Positions 34,468-43,541 of a DNA stretch of 64,000 bases are shown here, piece after piece. Within the stretch, counting starts at the first letter, position 1. Each line of letters begins with the position of its first letter. A model generated the notes under the pieces. It searched no databases. It was not told the DNA's origin and was given only the letters and a program-made list of their open reading frames with translations. The position numbers and the translations under genes are program-made. The DNA is from Inquilinus limosus_F. Lineage in GTDB: Bacteria; Pseudomonadota; Alphaproteobacteria; DSM-16000; Inquilinaceae. The stretch covers positions 18,563-82,562 of the forward strand of contig NZ_JAHVDK010000040.1 of assembly GCF_051487185.1 (NCBI RefSeq), read 5' to 3'.

Positions 34468-36309
34468 TCAGGCAGCGGCGATGCCCGACGGCGCCGGCAG
34501 AGACTCGCTCTCCGTCTCCCCACCGCCGCCGTTTCCGGCCGGTTCCGACGTCCACTGGGTTACAGCCGCGACGACAGCGGTGAGACCCCGGACGAGGATG
34601 GTGTGCGCCTCCAGCCCGTCCGGCATCTCCCCGGAGAGCTCTCGCGGCCCGAGCAGGCCGACCACCAGCACCGCATCCGGCCCGATGCGCCGGCGCACCC
34701 GCCGGATAAGCCGGATCAGTTGGTGCTCGGTGACGCTGCCGACGTGGGCCATCACTACCACCCGAGTGTCGATCGCCCCGGGCACGGCCCCGCCGCGTTC
34801 GCCATAACGGCACGCAATGCCCTTTTCGGCCAGGAGCTGGCCGACCATCAGCGCCGCCGCCTGGTCCAGCTCGTCCCGCGCGCCAAGGCACAGCACAGCG
34901 GAGGGCGTCTCCTGTTCGTCTTCGTCGAGATCCGCGACCGCCGCCAGGATGCCGCTCCAGACCGCGGCGCGCTGGGGACCGTCCAGCGCTCCCCGCTGCC
35001 GGTCGGCCTGGGCCATGTGAATCGCCGGCAGGATCATGCTCTCGAACAGCGCTTGCCGCGACTGCCCCTGCAGCCCGCTTTCGGCCAGCTCCGACGCCTC
35101 CAGCGGATCGCCGGCCAGGATGCGCTGGTAGAAATGCGCCTCGGGCGTCAGCGCCGGCGTACTGCCCAGCAGCACATCCAGGAAGCCGAACTGCGGCACA
35201 TGCCGGCCCAGCACGGCCAGGCAGACCGTCAGCGGAACCGCCAGCAGCAGCCCTGGAATGCCCCAGAGGGTCAGCCAAAAGATGGTGGCGAACAGAACGG
35301 CGAAGGGCGACAGGCCTGTGCTCCCGCCATACAGCAGCGGCTCCCCGACATTGACGGTGATCAGGTCGAGCACCACGAAGAGCGCGATCGTCTCCAGCGG
35401 CATCAGCCAGCCGGGATCGACGGCGAAGGCCAGGATGGTCGGCAGCAGCGCGGCGGCGATGGTGCCGACCAACGGAATGAAGCGCAGCACCGCGGACAAC
35501 AGGCCCCATAACACCGGGTTGGGCACGCCGATGACCCAGAGGCCGATCCCGAAGGCTGCGCCGTAGACGAAGTTCAGCATCGCTTGCGCCAGCAGGAAGC
35601 GACTCAGCCGCTGCGCCGCGTCGTCCATGGCCGCGGTGGCACGGGTGAGATCCTTGGATCCGAGCAGCCAGATCAGCCGGTTCCGCAGATCCTCCCGCTC
35701 CAGCAGCATGAACACCGAGAAGACCAGGACCACGCCAATGATGGCGAACGGCTCGATCAGCGGGGAGCCGACCTCCCATGCCAGCTGGATCGGCGTCAGG
35801 GCCGGCGGCACCAGCTGCACCGGGACCGGCTTTCCCTGCGCGCCCTCCATGCCCATCGGCGCCGCCGCGGCCCGTTCGGCCGCCTCCTCCGACAGCCGGG
35901 CCACCATCGTCATCAGGCGGTCGATCAGCCCACCGCCCGGTGCAGCCTCCTTGATCGACTGGATCTTCGCCTCGAGGTTGCTCTGGTATCGCGGCAGGTT
36001 GCCGGCCAGGTCGATCGCCTGGCTGGCGACCAGCACGATGAAGACGACCGCCGCGATCGACAGGACGACGATCACCACCAGCACGGCCGGGGTCCGCGGC
36101 AGGCCCAGTTTGCGCAGCTGAAACACCACCGGGGCCATGGCGAAGCTGATCAGCATCGCCAGTGCGAACGGGATCAGCACGTCGCGGCCGAAATACAACG
36201 CCGCCGTTGCCGCCAGAATCAGCAGAATGCCGCTGGTCGAGGACAGCGCGCCGATCTTGTCGGTCAGCGGAGTGAGGCTACGGGAGGATCGGCCGGGTTC
36301 GGGCAGCAT
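34468..36309 (-). CDS. AI-2E-family (PerM-like) membrane transporter with C-terminal soluble domain
   Basis: A 613-residue protein. The first ~380 residues contain 7-8 transmembrane helices in the AI-2E/PerM layout: two at the N-terminus (ILLILAATAALYFGRDVLIP), an amphipathic loop, then a cluster including LLSAVLRFIPLVGTIAAALL and FWLTLWGIPGLLLAVPLTV. The C-terminal ~230 residues are soluble; AVLCLGARDELDQAAALMVG suggests a Rossmann-like domain resembling cobalamin-binding domains. Members export small molecules or ions. The exact EcfG-type promoter 34 bp upstream of the start is the clearest in the window. Confidence 0.88.
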   Translation of the reverse strand: MLPEPGRSSRSLTPLTDKIGALSSTSGILLILAATAALYFGRDVLIPFALAMLISFAMAPVVFQLRKLGLPRTPAVLVVIVVLSIAAVVFIVLVASQAIDLAGNLPRYQSNLEAKIQSIKEAAPGGGLIDRLMTMVARLSEEAAERAAAAPMGMEGAQGKPVPVQLVPPALTPIQLAWEVGSPLIEPFAIIGVVLVFSVFMLLEREDLRNRLIWLLGSKDLTRATAAMDDAAQRLSRFLLAQAMLNFVYGAAFGIGLWVIGVPNPVLWGLLSAVLRFIPLVGTIAAALLPTILAFAVDPGWLMPLETIALFVVLDLITVNVGEPLLYGGSTGLSPFAVLFATIFWLTLWGIPGLLLAVPLTVCLAVLGRHVPQFGFLDVLLGSTPALTPEAHFYQRILAGDPLEASELAESGLQGQSRQALFESMILPAIHMAQADRQRGALDGPQRAAVWSGILAAVADLDEDEQETPSAVLCLGARDELDQAAALMVGQLLAEKGIACRYGERGGAVPGAIDTRVVVMAHVGSVTEHQLIRLIRRVRRRIGPDAVLVVGLLGPRELSGEMPDGLEAHTILVRGLTAVVAAVTQWTSEPAGNGGGGETESESLPAPSGIAAA

Positions 36310-36342
36310 CTGGGCATGGACGAAAGCCTGGGGCGGGAAGGG

Positions 36343-36368
36343 AACGTGACAGCCCGACCGGCGGTTCC
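36343..36368 (-). promoter_or_regulatory. EcfG-type promoter, exact match, before the AI-2E family gene
   Basis: GGAAC-N17-CGTT on the minus strand (GTTCC 36364-36368, AACG 36343-36346). It ends 34 bp before the ATG at 36309, the spacing expected for a short leader. Confidence 0.65.
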
Positions 36369-36647
36369 CGGCGGATCATTCCCCGCGGACGCCGACCGTC
36401 GGTCGCCTGGACTCACCCATGGGCCATGGTCCCTAACGCCAGGGTCAGCGCATTAGGATGCGCGAGTGGCGCCGTTCCCGCCTCAAGACCCGACATCGCG
36501 GTGGAGGCCCCCCAAGCGAATGCCCTTCGGGCAACTGGTCCCGACCCTGCCCGACCCCAAACGGCACGGCCACAGTTATGCAAAAGGCCTTTGCACAACT
36601 TCGCCCATCATTCCTAAAGGCCACTGCTCAGCGTCCGCCTCACACAG
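36369..36647. other. Gap without recognisable gene
   Basis: No gene seen. It contains a near-palindrome TGCAAAAGGCCTTTGCA at 36579-36595 just before the IS1182 relic. Confidence 0.4.
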
Positions 36648-36930
36648 TCGTCGTTGCTGGCGGAGTGAAGTCCTGATTCAGTCCTCCTGGGCAGAGGAGG
36701 ACGCAGCGATGATGGGCGACGGACGGTGATGCAGGAGGCGCTGTTCTACGGGTTCAACCTCGAGCGGCACGTCCCGGCCGATCACCTGCTCCGCTCGATC
36801 GACCGGTTCGTCGACCTGGCCGGCATCCGCGCGCATCTGCGGCCGTTCTACAGCGAGATCGGGCGACCTGATCAAGACGGACGCCAAGAAGCAGCGCTCG
36901 GCCGAAGGATCGGAGGCGGTGTGCGTTCAG
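36648..36930 (+). mobile_element. IS1182-family relic, copy 2
   Basis: Bases 36648-36866 are nearly identical to 10807-11031: the same leader ending GCAGAGGAGGACGCAGCG and the same transposase start (NLERHVPADHLLRSIDRF). A one-base deletion after GGGCGA puts the annotated start out of frame with the rest. After SEIGR the sequence jumps to DLIKTDAKKQRSAEGSE, probably a more distal part of the transposase joined by an internal deletion. It is in the same orientation as copy 1. Confidence 0.75.
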
Positions 36931-37177
36931 ACGAGGGCATGCTGTTCACCATCAGTGGTGTTATAGCGAGATCCCGTCCCGACACGCGGAAAGCCCCGAT
37001 CGGCATTCCCCCTTTGGCTGGGCGGCTCGGCCGCACCATCAATTGATAACGTAGGCAGAGCCTTCGGAGAGATTAACCTATGTTGGCTTCTATTTGTATC
37101 TAATTGATTATTTGGCCATTTCCGAATGCATTCTCAAAGTATCGGTGTTCTGCCCGTTGGTATGGAAATTTCTCTAT
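36931..37177. other. Gap before sigma factor 3, becoming AT-rich
   Basis: No gene seen. The part from 37040 on is clearly AT-richer than the window average (ATTTGTATCTAATTGATTAT), as is the control region of sigma factor 2. Confidence 0.4.
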
Positions 37178-37202
37178 GGAACGCAAGAAAATCAGCGCTG
37201 TT
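37178..37202 (+). promoter_or_regulatory. EcfG-type promoter before sigma factor 3
   Basis: GGAAC at 37178-37182 and TGTT at 37199-37202 with a 16 bp spacer, the same variant as at sigma factor 1. It ends 35 bp before the GTG start. Confidence 0.55.
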
Positions 37203-37237
37203 TATAGCATCACATCGATTTACCCAGGGAGGTAATT

Positions 37238-37738
37238 GTGGAGCAGGCCGCAAACTCGACCGACCGCTGCTTCGATTCAACTGTTATGCCTCACGTCCCA
37301 GATCTCAGGCGCTATGCCCTGTCTCTCACCCGTAACCAGGCTGATGCTGATGATCTTGTCCAAGACACTCTCCTCCGGGCGTACGTAAAACTGCATTTGT
37401 GGCAGCCGGGCACCAATATGATTGCTTGGCTGGTTGTGATGATGAGGCGACTATTTCTGTCCAATTTCGTCCAAGGCCTTCGCAATGATATCCAGATTGT
37501 AACGATTGAGGATTTCGACCACCCCTGCGATGGCAGTCAGGAACAACGCGTCGAACTGAACGAACTCTATATTCAATGGCGGCGGCTTACAGCAGACCAT
37601 CGGGAAGTGATCCGGCTGGTTGCTGTCGAGGAGGCCTCGTATGAGGAAGCCGCCATCTGTCTCGGTCTTCCGGTTGGAACGATTCGGTCTCGACTCCACC
37701 GTGCCCGCGAGGCGCTTCGGTCTCAAGCGCTCGGCTAA
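37238..37738 (+). CDS. ECF sigma factor, EcfG-like (sigma factor 3)
   Basis: A 166-residue ECF sigma factor: region 2 with LRRYALSLTRNQADADDLVQ and WQPGTNMIAWLVVMMRR, region 4 with ASYEEAAICLGLPVGTIRSR. GTG start at 37238 behind GGGAGGTAATT. It is nearly collinear with sigma factor 1; both share the HLWQPGTN-x-x-AWLVVMMRR-x-FLS block. A Crp/Fnr regulator gene follows 136 bp downstream on the same strand. The sequence of this locus is less GC-rich than its surroundings, which may indicate separate ancestry from sigma factor 1. Confidence 0.9.
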   Translation: MEQAANSTDRCFDSTVMPHVPDLRRYALSLTRNQADADDLVQDTLLRAYVKLHLWQPGTNMIAWLVVMMRRLFLSNFVQGLRNDIQIVTIEDFDHPCDGSQEQRVELNELYIQWRRLTADHREVIRLVAVEEASYEEAAICLGLPVGTIRSRLHRAREALRSQALG

Positions 37739-37874
37739 GCACGAGCCGAAGGACCTTGCAGCATTGGCCGGGCTATGTCCCGGGACTGCTGCCCAATGTT
37801 GACTGCACCTCTGGCGTGTTTCCTCACCGGTCGAACCAGTCGGGGCCTGCACCTGTTCTCGTGCTAGCTCCGCG

Positions 37875-38666
37875 ATGCTGATCGTGTCGCACCACCGTAC
37901 CGATCGATTGGATAAGGCCATGCCGGACTCATCACGATTTGCTCTGCACCGGGACGAGATTTCGGAGACCTTGGCACGAGGTGAGCGGAAGATCGCTGCA
38001 TTGCCCGGTCTTCAGTCGCGCACGCTCCCAGCCGGCACAACACTCATCAGGGAAGGCCTGGCTCACGACTACGTCTATCGGATGCGAAGCGGCTGGGCGG
38101 GGCGTGTCCGCAGGACGCCTGATGGCCGCAGCCAATACATCCTGATCTTTCTTCCAGGTGATCTGTTCGCGGTGAAGAGCATGTTCGTCTCCACACACCC
38201 CGATGCGGTCGAGATCATGTCGGACGCTGTTGTGGAGCGGATTCCGTACCAGGAGCTGCGCACGGCCTATGAATCGGACGCTGACATCGCCACGCGATGT
38301 ATTTGGCAGGTCATAGAGGAGGAGCGCCGGCTCCATAATTGGATCGTCGGGCTGGGGCGCGGCAATGCAGAGGAGCGGCTCGCATTCTTCCTGACTGAGA
38401 TTCGCAGCCGTCTCGTTCTTTCCGGAACGATTGCTCCGGGCACCTTGGCCTTCGATCTGCCGATGACTCAGCTGCAAATGGGTGACTACCTCGGCCTCTC
38501 AACGGTGCACATAAACCGGACCTTGAAGTGGTTCCGCGAGACCGGGGTCGCCATCAAGCGCGGTCGAAGGGTCGTCATCAAGGATGAGAAGGCGCTCGCA
38601 AGCCTGGCTTTCCCGTTGTCGGATGATCACGAGCGGGCGGCCTTGCGGCTTGTGGCTCGCGCCTGA
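37875..38666 (+). CDS. Crp/Fnr-family transcriptional regulator
   Basis: A 263-residue regulator (248 if it starts at the ATG 37920). The N-terminal cyclic-nucleotide-binding-like beta-barrel has PAGTTLIREGLAHDYVYRMR and FLPGDLFAVKSMF. The C-terminal Crp-type HTH is MTQLQMGDYLGLSTVHINRT, close to the FixK-type subgroup. FNR-type N-terminal cysteines are absent, so it is not an iron-sulfur oxygen sensor. A small gene follows 28 bp downstream, probably cotranscribed. Signal unknown. Confidence 0.9.
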   Translation: MLIVSHHRTDRLDKAMPDSSRFALHRDEISETLARGERKIAALPGLQSRTLPAGTTLIREGLAHDYVYRMRSGWAGRVRRTPDGRSQYILIFLPGDLFAVKSMFVSTHPDAVEIMSDAVVERIPYQELRTAYESDADIATRCIWQVIEEERRLHNWIVGLGRGNAEERLAFFLTEIRSRLVLSGTIAPGTLAFDLPMTQLQMGDYLGLSTVHINRTLKWFRETGVAIKRGRRVVIKDEKALASLAFPLSDDHERAALRLVARA

Positions 38667-38694
38667 CGTTGCTCTCGACCCGGAGGTCAGCGCT

Positions 38695-39009
38695 ATGGGG
38701 CACGGGAAAGCCGAAACGGACCCCTCGTCGGTTCGACTGGAGCATGATGCCGCCGCCCAAGCGGCGTTGATGCTCCTCGAGAGCGTGATTCTTGTCCTTC
38801 TGAATAACGGGATCGTGAGTCGACTTCAGATCGTCGAAGCGATCGAGATGGTGATTGAAGCAAAGCGTGACCTCGCCGAAGACGGAGTTCACCCAAAGGT
38901 TTCGTTAAGAGCGGCTGGGATGCTCAGCATCATCGCGAACAGCATTGCTGCATCATCGCAGGGTCGGCGGCGGAAGGTGAGGCGGGCCGGCTCGCCGAAA
39001 TCCTTGTAG
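38695..39009 (+). CDS. Unrecognised 104-residue helical protein
   Basis: GGAGG eight bases before the ATG supports translation. The protein has a long amphipathic/hydrophobic helix AALMLLESVILVLLNNGIVS followed by QIVEAIEMVIEAKRDLAED. Similar short proteins of unknown function occur in alphaproteobacteria. It is the last gene of the Crp/Fnr transcription unit. No signal peptide; the helix could be a dimerisation element. Confidence 0.6.
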   Translation: MGHGKAETDPSSVRLEHDAAAQAALMLLESVILVLLNNGIVSRLQIVEAIEMVIEAKRDLAEDGVHPKVSLRAAGMLSIIANSIAASSQGRRRKVRRAGSPKSL

Positions 39010-39309
39010 CAACGGTATCACGCGGAACTGATGGGGCAGGGTGACCTGTGGCTGCCGGAGAGCCCGTCATTTAAGCGATCCGCCGGCCCAGCCGTGGCTT
39101 CCATCCGCCGCCTTCAGCAGATGCATAGGAATGGACTCAACTTGAAGTGGGGCCGCCACCCCGAATCCATGGATAGCTATGAAGATCTTCACGTGCCAAT
39201 GGAAGAATAATGATCGGAGCCTCATTAAACCAACGAGTCGCCGCGTGTCAGGTGATGTCGGAGGTCTGACGCGAATAACCTCAGATGCTAATTTTGGAGC
39301 AAATCTTAT
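39010..39309. other. Gap without recognisable gene
   Basis: No supported gene. 39170-39310 is AT-rich relative to the window. Confidence 0.4.
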
Positions 39310-39615
39310 TGAAACTCGATCTCGGATGTCTTCACAGCCAATGGTCGCACCCAGGTCAACGTGGTGTGGGATCTCAAGGCCGAGGCGATCGACGAGGGCC
39401 GTAGCCTCTATACCAACCGGGTAACGGCGCACCCGACGGACGCCTTCATGGCTTTCTTGAAGGAGCACGGCCTTTCCTATGAGGAGGCGGCCAACGCCCG
39501 CCAAGCGGCGGGCAGCGACCACAACCGTCGCGAGACCCCGCTCTTCGCCGCCAGCATCGCGCGCCGCGCAAAGGTCCGAGCGCAGGACAGAGCGAATGAG
39601 GGGAACTGTCCATGA
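39310..39615 (+). pseudogene. C-terminal fragment of a conserved protein I cannot name
   Basis: From about 39310 a well-composed frame reads SDVFTANGRTQVNVVWDLKA, then VTAHPTDAFMAFLKEHGLSY and ETPLFAASIARRA, ending at 39615. It lacks a start with a ribosome-binding site and begins abruptly after an AT-rich stretch, so it looks 5'-truncated. The composition is that of a real protein, but I do not recognise the family. Confidence 0.45.
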
Positions 39616-39756
39616 TCCCGTTGGCCGGGCGGAGGTCTCCGCCTGGCCAGGTTCCCTCTACCGGAAACTCGGGCTTGCCCATCTGCACGTCTACACCCGG
39701 AGCGGAGTTCAAGGCGGCCCTAGCCCCTCAGATGGTCATCGTTTGCCGGCCCGATC

Positions 39757-39801
39757 GCGCCAGATGCGGTCATTCAGTCGGCGCCCCGACAGCGGACATC
39801 G
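39757..39801 (+). repeat. Dispersed ~45 bp intergenic repeat, copy 4
   Basis: GCGCCAGATGCGGTCATTC, then a spacer, then GCCCCGACAGCGGACATCGG. Both blocks are well conserved. Degenerate CCGGAC-type sequence continues to ~39930. Confidence 0.7.
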
Positions 39802-40109
39802 GCAAAATGCGAGAAATCCCGGCTCTTTCAGGCCGACCCGGCCCGATCAGGACGCCCGAAACCGGCCGGTTCATGAGGCACTGAACCGGACCTGACCGGA
39901 CGCGACCCTAAGCGGACGATTACGGCTCGACCGGCTTCCCGAAGCTGACCCGCCACACGCACGGCGGGCCGTCGGCCATCGCTGGTTCGTGTCCGAGCGT
40001 AGATCCGCTGGATGAGCTCGATGACGAGCAATCTCACAGAGATCGCGATTGCTCCGTTGCTGAATATCTCCCTGCGTTTCGCGTTCACGGCGGCTCAGTT
40101 CTATGGTTG
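39802..40109. other. Gap with repeat-like sequence
   Basis: 39830-39930 is rich in CCGGAC/CCGACC fragments like the flanks of other repeat copies. A minus-strand frame at 39828-40088 has no supporting motif or ribosome-binding site and is not called. Confidence 0.4.
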
Positions 40110-40380
40110 ACCACATCCGCTCGCGGCGTCGTAGATTTGAATGGTCGCATAGCTGGCGACGGCGGCTCCGAGTCGGACATATGTCAAGGCCACTTCCGCG
40201 ATTGGCCGGGTCGCCTCATCGGCGTTATGCCGCCGAGCTTCGCGAGCTCGTCCATCATCGCGCCTCACTCACATGAAGTGGCGTCCAGATGGGGCGGGTG
40301 CGACGCCGTTGACCCTAATGCCGCTCTGCACCAACTTCTTCACCAGCGAACGAGCATATTGGACAGTATTGTCATCTGAC
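40110..40380 (-). pseudogene. Short-chain dehydrogenase (SDR) remnant, C-terminal part
   Basis: The minus strand reads QYARSLVKKLVQSGIRVNGV followed by APAP and a premature stop. In other frames IWTPLHVSEA and ALTYVRLGAAVASYAT continue the match. This is the IRVN-x-VAPG-x-x-x-TP to C-terminus of classical SDRs. The cofactor-binding and Tyr-Lys catalytic parts are missing. Confidence 0.65.
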
Positions 40381-40501
40381 AGTCGACTGCTGTAAGCGAC
40401 ATTTTGCAAGAGGAGTGCCTGAGACTAGAAATCGGGCTTTCCGACGACGCGCCACGATTTGGCGGGCGGGATCAGAACTCCTAGGGACAGGGCGCGCAGA
40501 C

Positions 40502-41266
40502 ATGTCAGCCATCGAAATCGGATTGATCGTCTTTGCCTGTGTTTTTGGTGGCAGCCTCGTCGGGGCCTTCGTCCGCCCGGCACTGCCGCCGCATCACCTG
40601 AGCGAGGAGTCGAAGGATGTCATCCGGCTCGGCATGGGACTGGTCGCAACCATGTCGGCCCTGGTGCTCGGCCTGCTGATCGCATCGGCGAAGTCCTCGT
40701 TCGATGCCTGGAGGACCGGGTACAACCAGGCCGCGGTCGATTTCGTCCTGGTCGACCGGACGCTGGCGCATTATGGGCCCGAGACTCAGACCGCCCGCGA
40801 CCTGCTGCGCCGGACGGTGGTATCCCTGATCGGCCAGCTCGAGCGCGCCGGCGGCCTGGAGTCCGTCCCGGCCGACGTTCCGGCGACAACGGCAGGAGGC
40901 GGGGCCCTTTACGACGAGATCGAGGCGCTCTCGCCGCAGACGGAAGAGCAGCGCGGGCTGCAGGCCCAGGCACTCCAGTCCACGGTCGACCTGGCCCGGA
41001 CCCGGTGGCTTCTGGTCGAGGAACTCGCGGGCAGCTCGATTCCGATGCCGTATCTCGTGGTGCTGGTGTTCTGGCTGGCCGTGCTTTTCGCCAGCTTCGG
41101 GCTGTTCGCCCCGCCCAACGCAACCGTCGTCGTCACGATGCTGACCTGCGCGCTCTCGGTTTCAGCTGCCGTGTTTCTGATCATCGAGTTGGATCGCCCG
41201 CTCGACGGGGTGATCCGGATCTCGAGCGGCCCTCTCCACAACGTCCTTGCCCAGTTGGGACACTAA
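40502..41266 (+). CDS. DUF4239 (bestrophin-like) membrane protein
   Basis: A 254-residue protein with four predicted transmembrane helices: one at the N-terminus (IGLIVFACVFGGSLVGAFV), one after ESKDVIRLGMGLVATMSALV, and two near the C-terminus (VVLVFWLAVLFASFGLF and VVTMLTCALSVSAAVFLI). The block DVIRLGMGLVATMSALVLGL is the DUF4239 hallmark; an amphipathic middle region follows. The family is distantly linked to bestrophin-like channels; the role is unknown. A GST gene follows 81 bp later. Confidence 0.87.
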   Translation: MSAIEIGLIVFACVFGGSLVGAFVRPALPPHHLSEESKDVIRLGMGLVATMSALVLGLLIASAKSSFDAWRTGYNQAAVDFVLVDRTLAHYGPETQTARDLLRRTVVSLIGQLERAGGLESVPADVPATTAGGGALYDEIEALSPQTEEQRGLQAQALQSTVDLARTRWLLVEELAGSSIPMPYLVVLVFWLAVLFASFGLFAPPNATVVVTMLTCALSVSAAVFLIIELDRPLDGVIRISSGPLHNVLAQLGH

Positions 41267-41347
41267 GGCCGGCCGCACACGAACGACTCCTGCTCATGCT
41301 GGTGACCGCCGGCATGGCATCGCCTACGCTCGGACCTCGGAGGTGCG

Positions 41348-42046
41348 ATGCTCACCCTGTACTCCTATCCCGAGCTGTTCGGAGTCGCCGACAACAACGG
41401 CTACGGCCTGAAGGTCTACGCATTCCTCAAGCTGACCGGGGTGCCATTCACCCACCAGCATATCTTCGATGCGTCGAGCGCGCCGCGCGGTCAGCTGCCC
41501 TATATCGTCGACGACGGACAGACGATCGGCGACAGCGGCAGCATCATCGCGCACCTGATCCGCCAATACGGCCTGACCATCGATAGCGGGCTCACGGCCG
41601 CACAGCGCGACACCAGCCATTTGGTGACGCGCATGCTCGACGACCTCTACTGGGTGATGTCCTATTCGCGCTGGAAGGACGAACGATACTGGCCGGTGTT
41701 TCGGGATGCCCTGCTGCGGCAGCATCCCAGCCTGACCGAGGAGGGGCTGACCAAGGCCCGGGAGCACAATTTCCAGCGCTACCACTACCAGGGCATCGGC
41801 CGGTTCGCCCCCGAGGCCGCCTATGACCGCGGCCTCGCCGATCTGCAGGTCCTGGCCAATCTTCTTGCCGCCAGCGACTACCTGCATGGCGCGAAGCCGA
41901 CCAGCATCGACGCGAGCGTCTACGGCTTCATCGCCAACATCCTCTTCTATCCGATCGAGACGCCGCTGAAGCAGTTCGTCGCCTCGGAGCCGAATCTGGT
42001 CCGCCACTGCTCCGTGATCCACGCCGCGATCGGCCCATCGGCCTAG
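41348..42046 (+). CDS. Glutathione S-transferase-family protein (metaxin-like)
   Basis: A 232-residue protein with a thioredoxin-fold N-terminal domain (LKVYAFLKLTGVPFTHQHIF, then GQLPYIVDDGQTIGDSGSII) and an all-helical C-terminal domain (SIDASVYGFIANILFYPIET). The conserved cis-Pro (LPY) and the DS pair that binds glutathione are present; the early catalytic Cys/Ser is replaced, as in metaxin/Tom37-like members. It is probably cytosolic; the substrate is unknown. Confidence 0.88.
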   Translation: MLTLYSYPELFGVADNNGYGLKVYAFLKLTGVPFTHQHIFDASSAPRGQLPYIVDDGQTIGDSGSIIAHLIRQYGLTIDSGLTAAQRDTSHLVTRMLDDLYWVMSYSRWKDERYWPVFRDALLRQHPSLTEEGLTKAREHNFQRYHYQGIGRFAPEAAYDRGLADLQVLANLLAASDYLHGAKPTSIDASVYGFIANILFYPIETPLKQFVASEPNLVRHCSVIHAAIGPSA

Positions 42047-42142
42047 AGGAAACCGCGCCTGTCGGAGACCGAAGCGCCGATGACGGCCATTCACTTCGGC
42101 ATCGGGCTGATGTTGCCCGGCGACACCGTCCGGCGCACGACC

Positions 42143-43285
42143 TCAGCCTTTATGGCGAGACCGCCGACCCGGGCGAGCGATCTGAAGCGGCGCCAGCAGC
42201 ATCGCAACCGCCAAGCCGAGCGCGCCGCCGAGCAAGGTCTCCCAGGCCCGGGCTGCGAGCAGCCAGATCGAGTGCTCGCCCGTGACAGCCAGCGTGACGA
42301 CGAGCGTGAAGGCATAAGCCCCGCAGGCGATATCGTATCGTTCGGGGAGAGCCATCGCGTAGATGATCATAGCAAGAGCGGCCGCGGCCCAGATCAAGAG
42401 CGGCGCGTCGACGGCAACCGGCAGGCATATCAGCCCCAATGGAACGCCAATCGCGGTCCCGACGATGCGGCGGCGAATTCGCTCGATCGTTCCGGCGGGC
42501 GAGTTGGTCACGACATAGGCGCACGCCGTGATGGCCCAGGCGGATTCGGCGAGCCCGACCCGGTCATTCAGGATGACGATGACGAGGGCGGCAACCGCTG
42601 CCTGAAGGCCGGCGACGAACTCCGGCGAGACGCCGCCCCAGCCGCCGACCGAGACAGAGGCCGCCGGCGCAGGCACCGGGCGCTCGGCGGGACCGCTCAG
42701 AACACGCGGGACGATGGCCGCCAGCGCCGCGAGCGCGGCGGCGGCCCCGACCGTCGCGAGGTCCACATCCGTCAGCCCGGCGCCATAGGCAAGGAGCTGG
42801 CCGATGAAGATCTGCGACCCGATCCCAGCCCCCAGGACGCCGAAGCGCTTCAGATATCCAACCAGAAACGCGCCGGTTGCGAGCGTCAGCTCCGGTCCTG
42901 TCCGGTCGATTCCCTGCAGCACTGGGCTGAGGAGGATGAAGACCGCGGCGCCCAGCGCTGCGGCAGCGCACAGCAGCAAGAGGTCGCGACTCGACTCGCC
43001 CCTGGTCGTCCGGGCTTCCGAGACGCTCGCCCACAGCGCGAAGCCGCCGGCCAGCGAGCTGAGCGACGCACCGCCGGCAAGGCCGTGCCCCACCTGCGGC
43101 ATGGTCCCCAGCATCGCGGCAATCCCGTAGGCCGTGACCAGGCGCAACCCCTTGATGCGACGGTGCGCGCCCGGATCGATGGCATCCAGCGATGCCGCGA
43201 GCGGGGACAGGAACCGGAAGGATCTCCGGCCCCCGCCGCCGGACATCGGGCGGGGCTTTGACGGGCCGCGTTCGATGGAGGTCAC
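42143..43285 (-). CDS. FUSC-family membrane protein
   Basis: A 380-residue protein with two sets of hydrophobic helices. The first has VTAYGIAAMLGTMPQVGHGL and LATGAFLVGYLKRFGVLG; the second has FVAGLQAAVAALVIVILNDR and the block SPAGTIERIRRRIVGTAIGV. The latter (R-R-I-x-GT-x-x-G) is the FUSC / aromatic-acid exporter signature. I chose the GTG at 43285 behind AAGGCAG; ATG 43246 is another option. It may export aromatic acids, which fits the divergent flavin monooxygenase. Confidence 0.8.
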   Translation of the reverse strand: MTSIERGPSKPRPMSGGGGRRSFRFLSPLAASLDAIDPGAHRRIKGLRLVTAYGIAAMLGTMPQVGHGLAGGASLSSLAGGFALWASVSEARTTRGESSRDLLLLCAAAALGAAVFILLSPVLQGIDRTGPELTLATGAFLVGYLKRFGVLGAGIGSQIFIGQLLAYGAGLTDVDLATVGAAAALAALAAIVPRVLSGPAERPVPAPAASVSVGGWGGVSPEFVAGLQAAVAALVIVILNDRVGLAESAWAITACAYVVTNSPAGTIERIRRRIVGTAIGVPLGLICLPVAVDAPLLIWAAAALAMIIYAMALPERYDIACGAYAFTLVVTLAVTGEHSIWLLAARAWETLLGGALGLAVAMLLAPLQIARPGRRSRHKG

Positions 43286-43541
43286 CTGCCTTTCGTCTTC
43301 CACGGCCGCACCTAGAATCGCTCGGCACTGAACCGACCCTGTCGGGATGAGCCGCAGATCGTGAGCCAGTCTCAGGGATGTCGATGGGCTGTGCAATCGC
43401 CTCCGCCTCGCTCGCCGACCGGCCCGGCTCGCTCGTTCCCGAGATGACCATCACCGCCCGGCTGCTCGTCAACAGGATGAACGCATCGCGAATTGACGCG
43501 GCCGCCCCTGCTCCGGTCAACTTCGCGAGAGGAGGCGAACC

